A stretch of 64,000 nt of DNA from Phytopythium helicoides (lineage: Eukaryota; Oomycota; Peronosporomycetes; Pythiales; Pythiaceae), in NCBI GenBank assembly GCA_024867545.1, contig JANFNE010000001.1, forward strand, positions 124,001-188,000. The letters run 5' to 3'. The position numbers and the translations under genes were made by a program. Shown here piece by piece: positions 62,496 to 64,000 of the stretch. The notes beneath the pieces were generated by a model. The model did not search any database and had not been told where the DNA came from. It saw only the letters and a list, made by a program, of their open reading frames with translations. Positions within the stretch are counted from its first letter, which is position 1. Every line of letters begins with the position of its first letter.

Positions 62496-64000
62496 TGAGC
62501 GAGACGGCCCCATTGTTTGCCATGGTGCGCGAGCTCGTGACGCTGCAGGTGGGCCAGTGCGGCAACCAGATCGGGCGGCAGTTCTGGCAGCTCGCGCTGG
62601 AGGAGCACGCCAAGGTGCGTGTCGCCGAGGCCACTGATCGCTGGAGGCGAGGCTGCAGCCGCTGACCCGCGCTTCTCCGGGCCCCGCAGCATGCTAGGAA
62701 GGCGCGCTTCGACGAGAGCATGAGCACCTTCTTCCGCAATGTGGACGCGCGCTACGCGGACCCCGTGGACGTGCCGTTCGCGGGCGGCACGGCGCCCATC
62801 AAGACGCTCAAGGCGCGCGCGATCCTGGTGGACATGGAGCAGGGTCCAGTGGCAGAGACCATGTCCGGCCCGCTCGGCGAGCTCTTTGACCAGCAGCAGT
62901 TCATCACGGACGTATCGGGGGCCGGCAACAACTGGTGCAGCATACGCGGGGTATTGCAGTCCGCAGTCATGAGTGAGCTCACGCAAAATTAATGGACAGG
63001 GCACATGGACATTGTGTCTATGGGCCGCAGTATCGAGACGTGCTCGTTGACAAACTACACCGAGCCGTCGAGCTGTGCGACTCGCTCCAGTCCTTCTTCG
63101 TGCTCCACTCCATGGGTGGTGGCACAGGTTCGGCATTGTTCTTCTCTAGCTGGGATTTTTGCCAGCATACTCACAAAGTTGTGTGTAAGAATGCAGGTTC
63201 TGGATTGGGCTCCTACATCCTCGGTCTACTCGAAGACCAGTACCCCGACGTGTACCGATTCACGTGCGCGATCTTTCCGTCAGAGGACGACGACGTCGTG
63301 ACGTCCCCGTACAACAGCATTCTTGCACTAAATGAACTGACTGAACACGCTGACTGCGTGCTGCCTATCGAAAACGAAGCCCTCATGGACTTGTGCGCAA
63401 AAATTCAAAAGGCGCCTCCATCTGCCAGTGGGTTACTAGACGGGCCGTCATCGCGAATCGTGGAAGGCTCTCGGCTTTCAGACCCGATCGATCTAAAGGC
63501 ATTGGAGCATCTTTATCGAGCTGGACGTGCTCCACCCTCGACAACTGCTTCCAAGACAAGCAAGAAGCGAGAGCGCCTACCTCCGTCCAGCGCTACTGTG
63601 CCCACTGCGGCAACAAAAGATACGAGCCGTGCTTCCAGCGCATTTGGCGAGATGAACAACATTGTGGCTCGCCTCCTGACAAATCTCACAAGCTCCATGC
63701 GCTTCGAAGGTTCGCTGAATGTCGACTTGAACGAGATCACGACCAACCTGGTGCCGTTCCCCAAGTTACATTTCCTTCAATCCAGCATGAGCCCTGTATT
63801 TTCGACGGCTGATCCACGCCAACAACCGCGCAGACTGAACCAAATGTTCTCGGATGCGTTTCAGAAGTACGTTCTGCTTCCTGCGATACTAAAAGGAGGG
63901 CATGCCAATCGACACTAACGTAGTCCATTTCTCGTGCGACATTGAGCAGAGACCATCAGTTGATCCGGGCCAATCCGCGAGCGAGTGTATACCTGGCGTG
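62495..64000 (+). CDS. TUBE1: Epsilon-tubulin, 5' part (cut by window edge)
   Basis: Exons 62495-62614, 62690-62934, 63000-63127, 63197-63866 and 63950-64000+ join in frame (introns 65-83 nt). The protein starts near [13 protein letters not shown] and shows [12 protein letters not shown] (the GTP-binding loop, restored only after splicing), [40 protein letters not shown] and, across the last intron, [10 protein letters not shown]. These follow epsilon-tubulin rather than alpha, beta or gamma. Epsilon-tubulin acts in centriole and basal-body triplet microtubules, needed for zoospore flagella. An alternative start is the ATG at 62522. A Ser/Thr/Lys-rich insert (about 63420-63640) is longer than in animals. 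The C-terminal part lies outside the window. Confidence 0.93.

Overview
The window looks like nuclear DNA of an oomycete, most likely Phytophthora or a close relative. The genes are dense, GC-rich and on both strands, often with only 50-200 bp between them. They carry short GT-AG introns (mostly 53-105 nt). The set includes basal-body/flagellar genes (a CEP164-type protein and epsilon-tubulin), a plant-style long histidyl-tRNA synthetase and a Ty3/Gypsy chromovirus. All splice models were read by eye: exons were joined where reading frame, GT-AG borders and protein-family conservation agreed. They have no transcript support.

Left end (1-9.2 kb): a full-length LTR retrotransposon (420-7925) with 592-bp LTRs differing at 2 positions and a perfect 5-bp target duplication (TGTTG). 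Gag and Pol are separate frames, joined by a textbook -1 frameshift signal (A AAA AAC, 8-nt spacer, 9-bp hairpin). Inside the 3' LTR, a 344-codon antisense ORF with a predicted coiled coil overlaps the end of pol. The DNA on either side has no clear gene.

9.2-25.1 kb: a mitochondrial PPR protein; a decayed, inverted half-copy of an ABCG transporter beside the intact ABCG gene; a TPR-PH protein; a small gene with two CEP164-type WW modules; then a ~2050-residue CEP164-like coiled-coil protein. Its first exon is almost identical to that of the small gene. A cob(I)alamin adenosyltransferase follows.

25.3-43.5 kb: an SLC18B1-like MFS transporter, a SNAPC1-like protein with eight DGL(S/D)ELEAEL motifs in a long tail, an ankyrin/FN3 protein, an MFSD9-like transporter with a 25-nt exon, a HisRS with a catalytically dead histidine-ammonia-lyase-like N-terminus, the relic of a Fanzor (eukaryotic TnpB) gene, a coiled-coil protein, an Hsp110 chaperone and SmD2.

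43.7-64 kb: an F-box protein whose coding end overlaps tail-to-tail a PH/NTF2-like/C2/MAP-kinase fusion; a helical-repeat/TPR protein; two tandem atypical mitochondrial carriers; a YbeY endoribonuclease; malic enzyme; a purple acid phosphatase; and epsilon-tubulin, cut by the right edge.

Apart from the retroelement and Fanzor relic these are ordinary eukaryotic housekeeping, transport, RNA-processing and cytoskeletal genes, with no operon-like pathway. The recurring regulatory feature is ATTGG/CCAAT boxes, often as inverted pairs, between divergent genes or next to start codons.
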